NCBI RefSeq assembly: GCF_002295115.1
Contig: NZ_NSFV01000007.1
Coordinates: 372,001-436,000, forward strand
Reading direction: 5' to 3'
DNA from: Mesorhizobium sp. WSM4311
GTDB lineage: Bacteria; Pseudomonadota; Alphaproteobacteria; Rhizobiales; Rhizobiaceae
Length of the DNA stretch: 64,000 nt
Shown: piece after piece, positions 1 through 8,730 of the stretch
How positions within the stretch are numbered: the first letter of the stretch is position 1
Layout of the letters: each line of letters begins with the position of its first letter
Made by a program: the position numbers and the translations under genes
Notes under the pieces: generated by a model
Told to the model about the DNA's origin: nothing
Seen by the model: only the letters and a program-made list of their open reading frames with translations
Databases searched by the model: none

Positions 1-147
1 CGTCTTCATGCGCATGCGGCTCGAATGGAATGTGAAGCGCTCGGGGCGGATGGCCTGGCGCGCCATCAGCATAGCCGGGATCTCTGTTTCCATGGTCGTA
101 TTGGAGCTCGGCACGATCTGGCCGATCCGGAACGGTTTCGTGGTCAT
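1..147 (-). CDS. nicE: Maleate isomerase NicE, N-terminal part (runs off the window)
   Basis: Only the first 49 codons are present; the gene continues beyond the left edge. The N-terminus reads MTTKPFRIGQIVPSSNTTME, the opening of the maleate cis-trans isomerase family, which converts maleate to fumarate as the last step of nicotinate breakdown. The start codon overlaps the stop of nicD in an ATGA junction, so the two are translationally coupled. The nicC-nicD-nicE order supports NicE over other Asp/Glu-racemase superfamily members. Confidence 0.85.
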   Translation of the reverse strand, partial: MTTKPFRIGQIVPSSNTTMETEIPAMLMARQAIRPERFTFHSSRMRMKT

Positions 148-968
148 GCCGTTTTCCTCGCTGCCAGAGCGGTTCCGAGCAAGTGGTCAGCCGCGGCCAG
201 AAACCCTTCGAGATTGTCCCAGGGGATCATGTGTCCGGCATCGGGCACGCGCTCGATGCAGATGCCGGGGTTGAGCGACTGAATTTCCGCTTCGTCGGCA
301 GGTTCGATGACCCCGCCGCGCGTCGCCACCATGATGCCAGCGGGGACGGGAAGGCCGGGCAGATCCTGATGGATGTCGTCGGTGTGGAAGCCCTCGAAGG
401 CGGTAACGATAGCGGGTTCGTAGCAAGTGTGCAGCCACTCGGCGCGCAGCGCGCGCTGCTCGTGGCTCCATGTCGGACAGAACGCACGCATCGCCTCGGC
501 ATCCATGCCCATTTCTGCCTGCCGTATCGAATCCACATACCAGGACAGCTTCGACGGGTAGGCGCGGCGGTCCGGCCCCGAGACGGGCGGGTCGACGAGC
601 AGGAGCCGCGCCATACCGGCCGGGTTTCGCGTCGCGGCGCGGATTGCGATGCGCGCGCCCATGGAATGGCCGAGCACCGTCACGCCGGAAAGACCGAGCG
701 CGGCGATGAAGCCGGTCAGGTCATTGGCAAGGCAGTCGAGTTGGTAATCGAGGCCTGGGCCGGATTGCGACAGACCGCGGCCACGCACATCGAGGACGTA
801 GACATCGAATTCGCAAGCAAGCCTTTCAGCGACGAAGTCCCAGGTCACGGCCGGGCTGGTGATGCCCGGCACCAGCACCAGCGGCGCTCCCGCGCCGAGA
901 TGGTGCCGGTAGTGCTGGCGGATGCCGTTCGCGAAAACGTTCGCGCCCGACGTTGCCATGGCGCTCAT
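144..968 (-). CDS. nicD: N-formylmaleamate deformylase NicD (alpha/beta hydrolase)
   Basis: This 274-residue alpha/beta hydrolase should hydrolyse N-formylmaleamate to maleamate and formate in the aerobic nicotinate pathway. Visible marks are the oxyanion-hole region LVPGITSPAVTWDFVAERL, the nucleophile elbow GHSMGAR near residue 100, and the C-terminal catalytic-histidine segment PDAGHMIPWDN. The whole protein reads like NicD of Pseudomonas putida as I recall it. Its ATG overlaps the nicC stop by one base, and its stop overlaps the nicE start, so nicC-nicD-nicE form one leftward operon. Confidence 0.9.
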   Translation of the reverse strand: MSAMATSGANVFANGIRQHYRHHLGAGAPLVLVPGITSPAVTWDFVAERLACEFDVYVLDVRGRGLSQSGPGLDYQLDCLANDLTGFIAALGLSGVTVLGHSMGARIAIRAATRNPAGMARLLLVDPPVSGPDRRAYPSKLSWYVDSIRQAEMGMDAEAMRAFCPTWSHEQRALRAEWLHTCYEPAIVTAFEGFHTDDIHQDLPGLPVPAGIMVATRGGVIEPADEAEIQSLNPGICIERVPDAGHMIPWDNLEGFLAAADHLLGTALAARKTA

Positions 969-2107
969 CAGGCAACCTCACTCTTCAACGTGGCGCCATA
1001 GACGTCGTAGCCGAAGACCCAGGCCGGATCTTCCTGGCTGCGCAGCCAGGTGTTGGCATTGGACACCGCCTGCACGCGCGAGGCGCGATCCCTGCGATTC
1101 GCTTCGTAAAGGGCGAAGGCGGCTGCGTGATCTCTGGTCCCGGTTTCGCCCAGGCACCGCGCAAGCATGGCGGCATCCTCGATGGCCATGGCCGCGCCCT
1201 GTGCCATATGCGGCTTCATTGGATGGCAAGCGTCGCCGAGCAGCACCAGCCGCCCCTCGCTCCATACCGGCAGCGGCTTGCGGTTGAGCAGCGGCCATTT
1301 GGTGACCTCGTCGCTCGCGTCGATCAGTGAGTCCACCACCGGATGGCAGCCGGCAAAGGTGTCGCGCATCTCTTCGCGGCTGGAGGGTACGAAAGCCCCA
1401 TCGAAGTCCCAGGCCGGGTGTGGGACGCCGGTGACGTAGTAGTATTCGCTGCGGTCCGCCGTGGTGTGGTAGACCATCATGTGGCGGTCCTCGAACCACC
1501 ATTTCACGCAATCTTCGAAGTCGAGGCCGTAGCGGCTTAGCTTGTCGGACGAAATCACCGCCCTGTGGGCGACCCAGCCGCTGTAGTTAGGCTTTTCCTT
1601 GCCGAGCAGTGCTTCGCGCACCTTCGAATTGATGCCGTCGGCGCCGATAACGATCTCGGCTGTGACTCGAGTGCCGTCGGCGAAGCTGAGTTCGACGCCG
1701 GCGCCATTGTCCATCACCGCGTCCAGCCGCTTGCCGAAGTGCAGGTTTTCCGGGCGCAACAGCGATACCTGGAGCGCGTGCAGATCGCCGCGATGGACGG
1801 TCACATAAGGAGCGCCATACTCTTTTTCGGCGAACGCGCCGAGCCGAATTCGGGAAAGATACTCGCCGGAGCGCCCATCACGGCTGAACCAGAAATCGGG
1901 CTTCGACCCCATGTCAACGACAGCGTCTTCCATTCCGAGTTGACGAAACACCCGCATGACATTGGGACCCATGTGAATGCCGGCGCCGATGCGTGCGAAA
2001 GCTGGAGCCTGTTCGAAGACGTCGACATGAAAACCGGCTTGCTGAAGTAGGCTGGCAGCGGCAGCGCCCCCGAGACCAGCGCCGATGACGGCAATTTGCG
2101 TTTGCAT
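968..2107 (-). CDS. nicC: 6-hydroxynicotinate 3-monooxygenase NicC
   Basis: FAD-dependent aromatic monooxygenase of about 379 residues that decarboxylatively hydroxylates 6-hydroxynicotinate to 2,5-dihydroxypyridine. The N-terminal dinucleotide fold GAGLGGAAAA and the second FAD motif GDACHPMKPHMAQGAAMAIE are present. The segments GAGIHMGPNV and DFWFSRDG are like known NicC. The reading frame extends upstream to 2170, but I chose the ATG at 2107 because GGAGGG lies 11 bases upstream and the protein then begins directly at the FAD fold; the longer start would overlap the promoter. First gene of the leftward nic operon. Confidence 0.9.
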   Translation of the reverse strand: MQTQIAVIGAGLGGAAAASLLQQAGFHVDVFEQAPAFARIGAGIHMGPNVMRVFRQLGMEDAVVDMGSKPDFWFSRDGRSGEYLSRIRLGAFAEKEYGAPYVTVHRGDLHALQVSLLRPENLHFGKRLDAVMDNGAGVELSFADGTRVTAEIVIGADGINSKVREALLGKEKPNYSGWVAHRAVISSDKLSRYGLDFEDCVKWWFEDRHMMVYHTTADRSEYYYVTGVPHPAWDFDGAFVPSSREEMRDTFAGCHPVVDSLIDASDEVTKWPLLNRKPLPVWSEGRLVLLGDACHPMKPHMAQGAAMAIEDAAMLARCLGETGTRDHAAAFALYEANRRDRASRVQAVSNANTWLRSQEDPAWVFGYDVYGATLKSEVA

Positions 2108-2156
2108 GGGCTCGTTGACCCTCCGTGTGAATTTAGAAACCACGATCATCTGTGTA

Positions 2157-2184
2157 TTTATAGAGTACACACTCTAAATGTCAA
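2157..2184 (-). promoter_or_regulatory. Predicted sigma70-type promoter of nicCDE
   Basis: On the minus strand TTGACA (2184-2179) is followed after 16 bases by TATAAA (2162-2157). It lies about 50 bases upstream of the nicC start and fires leftward. The operator-like dyad at 2161-2176 fills the spacer, so a bound repressor would block polymerase. Confidence 0.7.
2161..2176. promoter_or_regulatory. Operator-like dyad in the nicC promoter (probable NicR site 1)
   Basis: TAGAGT-ACAC-ACTCTA, a perfect 6-bp inverted repeat with a 4-bp centre, lies between the -35 and -10 of the nicC promoter. The size and symmetry fit a MarR-family dimer. It matches 11 of 16 positions with the dyad at 2256-2271 when read on the minus strand. 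Assignment to NicR is inferred from the adjacent regulator gene. Confidence 0.6.
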
Positions 2185-2230
2185 TCGAAAAATAGAACGA
2201 CGGTAAAAAAATCTGCGGAAACATGGGGAT

Positions 2231-2258
2231 TTGACATCGTCTGCAAAACAGATATTAT
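2231..2258 (+). promoter_or_regulatory. Predicted sigma70-type promoter of nicRAB
   Basis: TTGACA (2231-2236) is followed after 16 bases by TATTAT (2253-2258), directed rightward toward nicR-nicA-nicB. The -10 overlaps the second operator-like dyad. A leader of roughly 230 bases would separate it from the chosen nicR start. Confidence 0.6.
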
Positions 2259-2271
2259 AGTGTATGCACTT
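2256..2271. promoter_or_regulatory. Operator-like dyad at the nicR promoter (probable NicR site 2)
   Basis: TATAGTGTATGCACTT contains the AGTG-TATG-CACT dyad and overlaps the -10 region of the rightward promoter. It shares 11 of 16 bases with site 1, giving TAkAGTGTrTrCwCTw as the common pattern. Occupancy would autoregulate nicR and shut off nicAB. Confidence 0.55.
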
Positions 2272-2498
2272 TTTTATCACGCCTGTACGACCGAACTCCC
2301 CTACGGCTTACGGCCCTACAAAAGGCACGCAGCGTGGGCAACCGCGTCTTGGCTCCCGCAGATCCGGCTGCCGAAAGACTCTCGCGCAATGCGGCCCGCA
2401 AATCGGACATAAAAGCAGCAACGGAAGCTGTCTTGCCTTGCGCAACGCGGGCGTTTTATGCATGCGTCGGGTGCTACGACTTTGGAGCGGAACGCGCG

Positions 2499-2978
2499 GT
2501 GCCGGATCACAGGCCAAACGAAGCGGATCGGATCGAGAATGCGGATCCCTATGTTTTCACGGACCAGGTCGGCTACCTGCTTCGGCGGGCCTACCAGCGA
2601 CATCTCGCAATCTTCCAAGCGAATGTTGGCGATCCGCAACTGACGGCAGTTCAATTTTCGACACTGTGTGCGCTAAAGGACAGCGGCCCTCAGTCGCAAA
2701 GCGAACTCGTGAAGGCAACAAGCGTCGACCAGGGCACAATTCGTGGGATCATCGACAGGTTGAAGAATCGCGACTTGATTGCGTTTTCGAAGGACGGCGC
2801 GGATGCGCGCAAGGTAATAGTCTCCATCACGACCGCCGGTCTGCAATTGCTGGAAGCAGTCGTGCCGCATGCGAGAGATGTCACCGAACTGACCTTAATG
2901 CCCCTGAATCCTGCCGAACGAATGGCACTTCTCCACACGCTTCGCCTCCTCGGAGAGGATACGGATCCGAACGACTGA
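2499..2978 (+). CDS. nicR: MarR-family regulator NicR
   Basis: Winged-helix regulator of the MarR family. The core shows the first helices (DQVGYLLRRAYQRHLAIF), the DNA-recognition region (QSELVKATSVDQGTIRGIIDRL) and the beta-wing (FSKDGADARKVIVSITTAG). NicR in Pseudomonas represses nic genes and responds to pathway intermediates. The open frame begins with a GTG at 2334, but I prefer the GTG at 2499, preceded by GGAG, which gives a normal 159-residue MarR protein; the extra 55 residues look noncoding. It lies 37 bases before nicA on the same strand, so it is probably co-transcribed with nicAB. Confidence 0.8.
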   Translation: MPDHRPNEADRIENADPYVFTDQVGYLLRRAYQRHLAIFQANVGDPQLTAVQFSTLCALKDSGPQSQSELVKATSVDQGTIRGIIDRLKNRDLIAFSKDGADARKVIVSITTAGLQLLEAVVPHARDVTELTLMPLNPAERMALLHTLRLLGEDTDPND

Positions 2979-3015
2979 AGTACGCCATAGTGCTTGCAGC
3001 CTTCAGCAAGTCTGG

Positions 3016-3519
3016 ATGGCGGCATTGATTGCGCTGAGCGTCAACGGCATGGATGTGCAAGTCTCCGTCGCACCGTCGACGCCGCTTCTCCACGTGTTAA
3101 GAAACGACCTTGGCCTGAATGGCCCGAAATACGGTTGCGGCCTGGCCGAGTGTGGCGCCTGTGCCGTGCTCGTCGGCGATACCGCGGTTCGCTCGTGTAC
3201 GGTGCCTGTCGGGGCGGTCACAGGCCGGTCGATCACGACATTGGAAGGGCTAGGAAAGCCTGAGCACCTTCATCCCGTTCAAGCCGCGTTTGTTGCAAAC
3301 AACGCCGCCCAGTGCGGCTACTGCATCAACGGGATGATTATCGCCACCGTGGCGTTGCTGAGAAGCAATCCCAAGCCGGACGAGACCGCTATTCGAACTG
3401 CCCTGCGCCACCATCTATGCCGCTGCGGCACGTATCTTGAAATCCTTGCTGCTGTTCGCGAAGCGGCTCTGGCCCCATCCGATGTCGCAGTCGCTGAGGC
3501 AGAGGAGACGGCTTCATGA
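3016..3519 (+). CDS. nicA: Nicotinate dehydrogenase small [2Fe-2S] subunit NicA
   Basis: This 167-residue iron-sulfur subunit passes electrons from the molybdenum site of NicB during hydroxylation of nicotinate to 6-hydroxynicotinate. The plant-type cluster is bound by C41, C46, C49 and C61. The second cluster, typical of the xanthine-dehydrogenase family, is bound by C100, C103, C135 and C137. Its stop overlaps the nicB start in ATGA, indicating coupled translation of the two subunits. Confidence 0.92.
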   Translation: MAALIALSVNGMDVQVSVAPSTPLLHVLRNDLGLNGPKYGCGLAECGACAVLVGDTAVRSCTVPVGAVTGRSITTLEGLGKPEHLHPVQAAFVANNAAQCGYCINGMIIATVALLRSNPKPDETAIRTALRHHLCRCGTYLEILAAVREAALAPSDVAVAEAEETAS

Positions 3520-6500
3520 CCGGCCCGCGCGACCGGCCTGCCGCGGCCTATCTGGCAGATCCCGATACGCTTCTGGTTCTGCGCCCAAATCCTTTGGAGG
3601 GCAGGGACGATGAACTGTTCCTTGCGCTCGACGCTAAAGGCAACGTTACGGCGTTCAATGGCCATGTCGATCTCGGCACCGGAATTCGCACTGCACTGGC
3701 CCAGATCGTGGCCGAGGAGTTGGATGTTCCGTTCGACCGCGTCCGCATGGTGCTTGGGTCGACCTCGGCCACGCCGGATCAAGGAGCGACCATCGCCAGC
3801 GAAACCATCCAGATCAGCGCAAAGCCGCTGCGCGCGGCGGCTGCGACGGCGCGCGTTCATTTGCTGCAATTGGCAGCGACCCGCTTCGCCTTGAAGGCGG
3901 AAGATCTGGTCATCGAGGAAGGGGTGGTCCGCGCGGGAGATACGGAAACAAACCGCCTGGTCAGCTTTGGTCATCTCATCGCCGGCGCCCACACGCGCCT
4001 GTTCATCAATCCGCACGCGCCTCAAAAACATGCTTCGCAATACCGCATCGTCGGCCGGCCGCAGCCACGCACCGACATACCGGCTAAAGCCACCGGCACA
4101 TTCACCTACGTCCATGACGTGCGTCTGCCTGAGATGCTGCACGGGCGCGTTGTCCGACCGCCCTATGCCGGCTTCGATTCCGGTTCGCACGTCGGTGCCA
4201 GCCTGATTTCCGTCGATGAGAACTCGGTGGCCAATGTGCCGGGCCTCGTCGCCGTGGTGGCCGTAGGCGATTTCGTCGGCGTGGTTGCCTCACGCGAAGA
4301 GCAGGCCGTCGAGGCCATGCAACGTCTCGAGGTGCGATGGCGCGCCGCACCGGACATGCCCGACCTCAATGCACCGCAGGCGGCGCTGCGCGGGAATCCG
4401 TCGACGGCCCGCAAGCTGGCCGATCGGGGAGATGTCGAACGCGCGCTCGGCGCGACAGCCGAGCCGATGCAACGCACTTATGTCTGGCCTTACCAGATGC
4501 ATGGGTCGATCGGACCGTCCTGTGCGGTCGCCGACTGGCGCCACGACGGCCTGACGGTCTGGTCCGGCACGCAGAACCCGTTTCCGATGCGCGCCGACCT
4601 GGCACAACTTCTCGACATGCCGGAAGACCGGATCGTTGTCGAACGACTGGAAGCGGCCGGATGCTACGGACGCAACTGCGCCGACGACGTGACGGCTGAC
4701 GCCGCCCTGTTGTCCCGGGCTGTCGGCCGGCCGGTGCGGGTCCAGCTTACTCGCGAGCAGGAACACGCATGGGAGCCAAAGGGTGCCGCGCAGGTCATCG
4801 ATGTGCGCGGCGGCCTGGACGAGGAGGGTGGTCCGGCGGCCTATGACTTTGAAACGCGTTACCCGTCCAATCTGGCGCCGACCCTGCCGCTGATCCTGAC
4901 CGGCAAGGTTTCACCAGTCGCGGAGGTCGCCTTGATGGGCGACCGCACGGCGGTGCCTCCCTATGCATTCGGCAATCTGCGCGTCACCGTCCACGATATG
5001 CCCACACTTGCCCGCGCCTCGTGGTTTCGTGGTGTCTCGGCGCTGCCAAACAGCTTTGCGCATGAATCCTTCATCGACGAGCTAGCGACGGCGGCCAAAG
5101 TCGATCCAGTCGAATACCGCTTGCGTTATCTAACCGATCCGCGCGCAATCGATCTGGTGCGGGCCGTGGCCGAACGCGCCAAGTGGAAACCGCATACCAA
5201 GCCGGGCACGCATGGCCGCGCGGGCGATATTTTGTACGGGCGCGGCTTTGCCTATGCCGTCTATGTCCACGGTCCTTTTCCGGGCAAGGCAGCCGCTTGG
5301 GCGGCCTGGGTCGCCGACGTGGCCGTGAACAAGGTGACGGGCGAGATCGCGGTGACCAAAGTCATCTGCGGTCAGGATACCGGCGCGGTGATCAACCCGG
5401 ACGGCGTTCGCCACCAGATTCATGGCAATGTCATTCAGTCGACCAGCCGCGTTCTGAAGGAGGAGGTCAATTTTTCTTCCACCGCGGTCGCCAGCCTCGA
5501 ATGGGGCGCCTATCCGATCATCGGCTTTCCAGAGGTGCCGGACATCGACGTGCTGATGATCCCGCGCCCCGACGAGCCGCCGCTGGGTGCCGGCGAGTCC
5601 GCCTCCGTACCAAGTGCGGCCGCGATCGCCAACGCGGTGTTCGACGCCACCGGCATGCGTTTTCGCGAACTGCCGCTGACGCCGGAGTGCGTGCGCGCCG
5701 CCCTGAATCCGCTGCCGGCTTCGTCGCCATCGAACGGGAACAGGCGAACGGCCCGAGCCAAACGTTCGCGCCTGCGGTTTGCCTGGCCACTTGCCGGCGC
5801 TTTTTCCGGCGCGATCGCCCTTGGCGCAGGAATTTTCCCGTTCAATGCGGCCATTGCCCCTGTGGCGCGTCCGCTATCCGATGTCTTTTCGCCTGCCACG
5901 ATCGAGCGTGGCCGGCTGGCCGCAGCGGCTGGCGCCTGCAACGTCTGCCATGTCGGCGTCACCGGCACGCCCTTTGCCGGAGGCAGGGCTCTCGAAACCC
6001 CCTTCGGCATCGTCTATGCCACCAACATCACCCCCGATGAAGCGGCCGGCATCGGCACCTGGTCCTACCCGGCTTTCGCCAGGGCGATGCGCCAGGGTGT
6101 TGCGCGCGACGGACACCATCTCTATCCGGCGCACCCCTACACATCTTTCGCCAAAGCAAGCGAGGCCGATCTCCAGGCGCTCTACGCCTACCTGATGGCA
6201 CAGCCCGCCGTGACGGCCAAAGTACCGCAAACACAGCTCCGTTTTCCCTTCGGTGTACGGCCATTGATGGCAGGGTGGAACGCGCTTTTCCTGTCGTCAC
6301 CGCCGGCACCGTCCGATTCGGCCCGAAGCGCGGCCTGGAACCGCGGCGCGGAACTGGTCGAAGGCCTTGGCCATTGCAGTGCCTGTCATTCGCCGCGCAA
6401 TGTCATCGGCGGAGAGATCAAGGGCGCGATGCATCTTGCCGGCGGCGTCGCCGACGGCTGGCACGCACATTCGCTGACGGCAAAATCCTTCGCGCCGGTC

Positions 6501-7082
6501 GCCTGGAGCGAAAAGGCTTTCTATGATTATCTGCGAACCGGCCACTCGGCCCAGCATGGCGCGGCGGCGGGACCGATGGCTCACGTGGTGGATTCGCTGG
6601 CACCGCTTCCCGATGCTGACATCAGGGCGCTGGCGGTCTATCTCGCCAGTTTCAACGTTGGCGGCGAAACGTTCGCGGCCAGCGGATCGATCCAAAGCGT
6701 CATCGATGCTGCAAATCTTGCTGCCCCCAAAGCTGCGGCCGCCTTTCCTCGCGGTGCGCGAATGTTCGCAGGTGCCTGCGAGACCTGTCATTCCGAAGCG
6801 TCGTCCATCACGTCGCTGGCTCTCAACACCAATCTTCATGCCGATGCGCCGGACAATCTCCTCCATGCCATCCTGGAAGGCGTGTCTGCGCCGGCTGCCT
6901 CGCCGCTCAGGACAGACGCGACCGATTTCGGTGTCATGGCGATGCCTGCCTTCGGCGGCGCCCTCGACGATGCCGATCTGGTCGACCTCGTGAACTATCT
7001 GAGGGCGCGTTTCGCGCCCGACAGACCGGACTGGCAAGCCGTCCCGGATTCGCTCGCCGCCGTCCGATCCACTCACCATTGA
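3516..7082 (+). CDS. nicB: Nicotinate dehydrogenase large subunit NicB (molybdopterin plus tri-heme cytochrome c)
   Basis: An 1188-residue fusion. About residues 1-730 form the molybdopterin-binding aldehyde-oxidase/xanthine-dehydrogenase domain, ending in the active-site segment GAGESASVPSAAAIANAVFD. A hydrophobic stretch near residues 750-775 is a likely membrane anchor. Three c-type heme motifs follow: CNVCH at about 808, CSACH at 954 and CETCH at 1088. This architecture is that of NicB, which delivers electrons to the respiratory chain rather than to NAD. The heme domain must lie outside the cytoplasm for haem attachment. Last gene of nicRAB. Confidence 0.93.
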   Translation: MTGPRDRPAAAYLADPDTLLVLRPNPLEGRDDELFLALDAKGNVTAFNGHVDLGTGIRTALAQIVAEELDVPFDRVRMVLGSTSATPDQGATIASETIQISAKPLRAAAATARVHLLQLAATRFALKAEDLVIEEGVVRAGDTETNRLVSFGHLIAGAHTRLFINPHAPQKHASQYRIVGRPQPRTDIPAKATGTFTYVHDVRLPEMLHGRVVRPPYAGFDSGSHVGASLISVDENSVANVPGLVAVVAVGDFVGVVASREEQAVEAMQRLEVRWRAAPDMPDLNAPQAALRGNPSTARKLADRGDVERALGATAEPMQRTYVWPYQMHGSIGPSCAVADWRHDGLTVWSGTQNPFPMRADLAQLLDMPEDRIVVERLEAAGCYGRNCADDVTADAALLSRAVGRPVRVQLTREQEHAWEPKGAAQVIDVRGGLDEEGGPAAYDFETRYPSNLAPTLPLILTGKVSPVAEVALMGDRTAVPPYAFGNLRVTVHDMPTLARASWFRGVSALPNSFAHESFIDELATAAKVDPVEYRLRYLTDPRAIDLVRAVAERAKWKPHTKPGTHGRAGDILYGRGFAYAVYVHGPFPGKAAAWAAWVADVAVNKVTGEIAVTKVICGQDTGAVINPDGVRHQIHGNVIQSTSRVLKEEVNFSSTAVASLEWGAYPIIGFPEVPDIDVLMIPRPDEPPLGAGESASVPSAAAIANAVFDATGMRFRELPLTPECVRAALNPLPASSPSNGNRRTARAKRSRLRFAWPLAGAFSGAIALGAGIFPFNAAIAPVARPLSDVFSPATIERGRLAAAAGACNVCHVGVTGTPFAGGRALETPFGIVYATNITPDEAAGIGTWSYPAFARAMRQGVARDGHHLYPAHPYTSFAKASEADLQALYAYLMAQPAVTAKVPQTQLRFPFGVRPLMAGWNALFLSSPPAPSDSARSAAWNRGAELVEGLGHCSACHSPRNVIGGEIKGAMHLAGGVADGWHAHSLTAKSFAPVAWSEKAFYDYLRTGHSAQHGAAAGPMAHVVDSLAPLPDADIRALAVYLASFNVGGETFAASGSIQSVIDAANLAAPKAAAAFPRGARMFAGACETCHSEASSITSLALNTNLHADAPDNLLHAILEGVSAPAASPLRTDATDFGVMAMPAFGGALDDADLVDLVNYLRARFAPDRPDWQAVPDSLAAVRSTHH

Positions 7083-7935
7083 TGCAGACTGGAAATATCA
7101 GAGTGCCAATGTGCCCTCCGGAAAACATGGTTGGAACGCCCAGGCGAGATTTGGATCGAGCGTGAAAACGGATTTTTCTGGGCTGCCGAAACACACGAAC
7201 GACATGGGAAGATTTCTGACTTCGGCCCGCGAAAAAGTCAATGAAATCACCGACTCTGGCATGTCTCCCGGGTCATGACTATTGATTTTGCACCGAAAAA
7301 ATCTGTTGGTTGGAGAAGTGACGGTACTTTTTGAAGCGGGTAAGGCGCGTCGTCGAGCGCCACAAAGTGAAAAAAATCGCCCGATTGTTCTCGATAGTTG
7401 GTGAAACCTCAAAATATTTTTTGCGGCGATTTTCCTTTTAGAATCAACGCCGTAATTTTTTGACGGTTCTGGTGTCGGACTTTGCACAATTCCGAAAAAT
7501 ATTTGACAGTAATTTCAACGAGTTATAAGCTGGTTAAACAATCGAGTGGGAATGACCGGATACAACCTGCGGCAAAGCAAAGCTTCGGTGGCGATTTTCG
7601 CTTGCCGCGCCGTTCCGTTTCTTACTTCCGCTACGCTGTACATTTCTTTCTCTCTGAACTTGCAGGTTCGATCTGCGCCCATGTCGCGGTTGATGTAAAG
7701 CGTTTGAAAGGGTGAGAGGGCTCTGGCGTAGAATGGCGTGCGCAAAGGCGGGTCCGTTTTGCGCCTGTGCGCAGTGGCGCTCGGCCTCGAGCTGACCCAC
7801 CTAAAATTCTATCCAATCATAGGAACTTTGACCACGAGCCTAGCGTCATGCGCTCCTTCGCGTGGGCAAAAGAGAGAGGGAGAGGGCCGCCTCGCGCGGT
7901 CTCCTCCCTTCCCGATTAGGCCTTTGTCAGTTGTT
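7083..7935. other. Gene-poor, partly AT-rich gap with mobile-element-like debris
   Basis: About 850 bases without a convincing gene. Base composition drops to AT-rich between about 7270 and 7560, unlike the flanks. It contains one copy of a 76-bp dispersed repeat (7197-7272). A segment around 7700-7800, read on the minus strand, includes GGTGGGTCAG and resembles the outer edge of some IS21-type elements, but I cannot confirm this. Small open frames here have no recognisable product. Confidence 0.4.
7197..7272. repeat. Dispersed 76-bp repeat, copy A
   Basis: This stretch aligns without gaps to 47206-47281 at about 55 of 76 bases (roughly 72%). Shared blocks include GGCCC followed by CGAAAAA, then AATCA and ATGTC, then CCGGG. 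Both copies lie in gene-poor, remnant-rich gaps. Function unknown; an old transposon end or degraded coding fragment is possible. Confidence 0.5.
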
Positions 7936-8628
7936 CTAAACTGCGGCCACTGCCTTCCGGATCACGTCGATCACGACGGCAGGATGGGAAAGCATCGGCA
8001 CGTGGCTACTCACCACCTCGGTGACATCAGCGCCCATGCGTTTCGAGACCCAGCGCTGCAGGTCGGGATGCACGGTATGGTCTTTCGTGGCTAGAACATA
8101 CCAGCTCGGCTTTGACTTCCATGCGATTCGATCGGCGCTGAGATTCTGCTGATGGAACAGATCGAACACGGGCGCATAGTGGGTAGCCCATATGAGCTTC
8201 TGGTCTGCCTCGGATAGGTCGCCCGCGAAGAATTCAGGGCCATTCGGCAACATCCAGGCGCGTCCATCCGCGACCTCGACCCGCGTGAAGATATCCGATG
8301 GGTACTTATCGAGCTGGTTCTGCACCGTTTCGCCGGCATCCGGGGCAACTGCCGCGATGAACACGAGCCCCACGACGCGATCGTCAACGCCGGCGGCGGT
8401 AATGGTAGCGCCACCGTAGGAATGCCCGACAAGGAGGACGGGATTGCCGACGCGGTTAAGTGTCCGCTTTACAGTCGCCACGTCCTCCTCAAACGAATCC
8501 AGGCCATATTGAACAGAGATGACTTCGTGACCGTCTGCCTGGAGCGCTGGAATCACCTTGTTGAAGCATGAACCGTCGGCCCAGATGCCGTGGCAGAACA
8601 CGATGGTCAGCTTGGATATTGTCGACAT
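7936..8628 (-). CDS. Alpha/beta hydrolase (EstC/salicylate-esterase-like)
   Basis: A 230-residue cytoplasmic alpha/beta hydrolase without signal peptide. It has the oxyanion-hole HGIWADGSCF near the start, nucleophile elbow GHSYGG near residue 68, acid-containing TKDHTVHPDLQ and a C-terminal histidine in SSHVPMLSHP. Such proteins hydrolyse small esters or act as chloride-independent esterases; the substrate cannot be read from sequence. It is divergent from a LysR regulator at 8731, which probably controls it through the 100-base gap between them. Confidence 0.85.
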   Translation of the reverse strand: MSTISKLTIVFCHGIWADGSCFNKVIPALQADGHEVISVQYGLDSFEEDVATVKRTLNRVGNPVLLVGHSYGGATITAAGVDDRVVGLVFIAAVAPDAGETVQNQLDKYPSDIFTRVEVADGRAWMLPNGPEFFAGDLSEADQKLIWATHYAPVFDLFHQQNLSADRIAWKSKPSWYVLATKDHTVHPDLQRWVSKRMGADVTEVVSSHVPMLSHPAVVIDVIRKAVAAV

Positions 8629-8730
8629 TTTGCGGTCTCCTGGTTGATCAAAAGAGACCTAGAGCTGTCTTCCACCGGCGACAAAGACTTTGTACGTTCG
8701 ACCTATGCCTTAAAAGTATAACGGTGACCC

